From Lachnospiraceae bacterium (GTDB lineage Bacteria; Bacillota; Clostridia; Lachnospirales; Lachnospiraceae): 64,000 bases of DNA. This document shows, one piece after another, positions 62,932-64,000 of the stretch; the first letter of the stretch is position 1; every line of letters begins with the position of its first letter. The translations under genes were made by a program, and so were the position numbers. The notes beneath the pieces were generated by a model. That model had not been told where the DNA came from. It ran no database searches and saw only the letters and a program-made list of their open reading frames with translations. The stretch covers positions 1-64,000 of the forward strand of contig JAFXCD010000045.1 of NCBI GenBank assembly GCA_017521605.1, given 5' to 3'.

Positions 62932-64000
62932 GTTTAAAATATAATCTCCAATTCTTTGCAGATGGTCCCGGTGGTGAAAAAACAGAACCGGCTACACAGA
63001 AGAAACTGGATGATGCAAGAAATAAAGGACAGGTGGCAAAAAGTAGGGAAATAGCCAATGGATTTGGTCTGCTTGCATTATTTCTGGTTATACGTTTCTG
63101 GATAGGAAATATGGGCGGTCAATTTCTACGGGTATTTACAACTACATACAATAAGATTCCGGATATCGTAACCTTTTGGAATGGCAATATGCCCTTAAAT
63201 GATATAAGTATTATGTTTCAAAGCACAGCTATACAGATTATGATTATACTGGCACCGGTATTTATTGTTGCGGTACTGGTAGCTTTTTTGTGTGATCTTG
63301 CACAAGTGAAATGGAAGATAGCGAAGAAGGCTATGGAGCCGAAGCTTAGTAAGCTAAATCCGATATCGGGATTTAAAAGGATATTTTCGGCAAATGCCAT
63401 TGTGGAGTTAATTAAGTCCATAGCTAAACTGGCATTGATAGGAATTGTGGTGTATAATTATATTAAAGATAAATGGCAATTGTTATTTACTCTTTATGAT
63501 ATGGCTTTATTACAGGCCTTACAATTGATAGCGAAAATTATAACAGATTTAGGAATACGTATTTCGGCCTTTTATCTTATAATATCATTTGTGGATTTTG
63601 CATATCAGAAATATAAATTTTCGAAGGATATGAGGATGACAAAGCAGGAAGTAAAGGATGAGTATAAACAACAGGAAGGTGATCCTAAGGTTAAGGGTAA
63701 GATACGCCAAAAGATGCAGGAGGCATCCAGACGAAGAATGATGCAGGATTTGCCTACAGCAGATGTAGTTATTACGAATCCTACTCATTATGCGGTAGCC
63801 ATAAAATATGACCCTGAAGTGGCGGAAGCACCTATCGTATTGGCAAAGGGTAGTGATTATCTGGCTGCAAAAATTAAAGAAGTAGCAAAAGAAAATCATA
63901 TTGAGATTGTGGAAAACAAACCTTTAGCCCGTATGCTTTATGCTAATGTGGATATTGGACAGACAGTACCGCCGGAGCTATATCAGGCAGTAGCAGAGGT
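62928..64000 (+). CDS. flhB: Flagellar export switch protein FlhB (cut by window end)
   Basis: A GTG at 62928 after AGGAGG, overlapping the fliR stop, opens a frame running to the window end (357 codons seen). QKKLDDARNKGQVAKSREI begins the conserved N-terminus; four membrane helices follow. The autocleavage motif NPTH is near residues 284-287 (TNPTHYAVAIKY). FlhB switches export specificity from hook to filament subunits with FliK. Only the last few residues are missing. Confidence 0.95.
   Translation, partial: MSLKYNLQFFADGPGGEKTEPATQKKLDDARNKGQVAKSREIANGFGLLALFLVIRFWIGNMGGQFLRVFTTTYNKIPDIVTFWNGNMPLNDISIMFQSTAIQIMIILAPVFIVAVLVAFLCDLAQVKWKIAKKAMEPKLSKLNPISGFKRIFSANAIVELIKSIAKLALIGIVVYNYIKDKWQLLFTLYDMALLQALQLIAKIITDLGIRISAFYLIISFVDFAYQKYKFSKDMRMTKQEVKDEYKQQEGDPKVKGKIRQKMQEASRRRMMQDLPTADVVITNPTHYAVAIKYDPEVAEAPIVLAKGSDYLAAKIKEVAKENHIEIVENKPLARMLYANVDIGQTVPPELYQAVAE

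Overview
This window looks like a chromosome segment of a flagellated, anaerobic, gut-associated Lachnospiraceae (Clostridia, low-to-moderate GC). The evidence is a trimeric NADH-linked [FeFe] hydrogenase, a SpoIVB sporulation-gene remnant, CodY directly upstream of a fla/che operon, a bile salt hydrolase, and Firmicutes-type promoters and AGGAGG ribosome binding sites. No genus can be fixed from the sequence alone.

Layout. (1) 1-4850 is accessory: a possible partial gene, two apparent 3'-end remnants of spoIVB next to a repeated 14-base motif, an unrecognised 262-codon gene, a Fic AMP-transferase with its own operator-like repeats, a tiny hypothetical, a lipoprotein and an SPL-type radical SAM protein. 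(2) 4951-9271 is the hydCBA operon, with a clear promoter and a highly structured 150-nt leader. (3) 9289-24962 holds metabolism and transport: an AraC regulator, a MutS-like ATPase, an esterase, an OPT peptide transporter with a PqqD-like partner, a sugar-type ABC importer, a duplicated-domain lipoprotein, a PII-like/DUF1538 pair and a bile salt hydrolase followed by a likely 43-aa small protein. (4) 25116-37181 is a complete Gram-positive type IV pilus operon (pilB, pilC, major pilin, pilD, a pilM-pilN fusion, pilO-like, four minor pilins including a 737-aa one). An O-antigen-ligase-like membrane protein follows. (5) 38801-39802 is an Rpn-type nuclease on the minus strand with a 21-bp tandem repeat. 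(6) 40152-64000 is topA, codY and then the fla/che operon: flgB flgC fliE fliF fliG fliH fliI fliJ motE-like fliK flgD TIGR02530 flgE flbD motA motB fliL fliM fliY cheY fliO fliP fliQ fliR flhB, the last cut by the window end.

How the parts connect. Two surface motility machines sit about 6 kb apart. The most interesting signal is that the pilus operon has a near-consensus flagellar sigma factor (SigD/FliA, sigma-28) promoter 32 bases before the pilB ATG, with the right 11-base spacing and a GCCGATAT -10. A second such site lies inside the fla/che operon just before fliK. This predicts that pilus expression is tied to the flagellar hierarchy. Three structured, unassigned RNA regions (hydrogenase leader, pilin leader, fliM-fliY gap) and a possible recombination hotspot at spoIVB 3' ends are the other main leads. 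All assignments are by eye from motifs and gene order; no database search was run.
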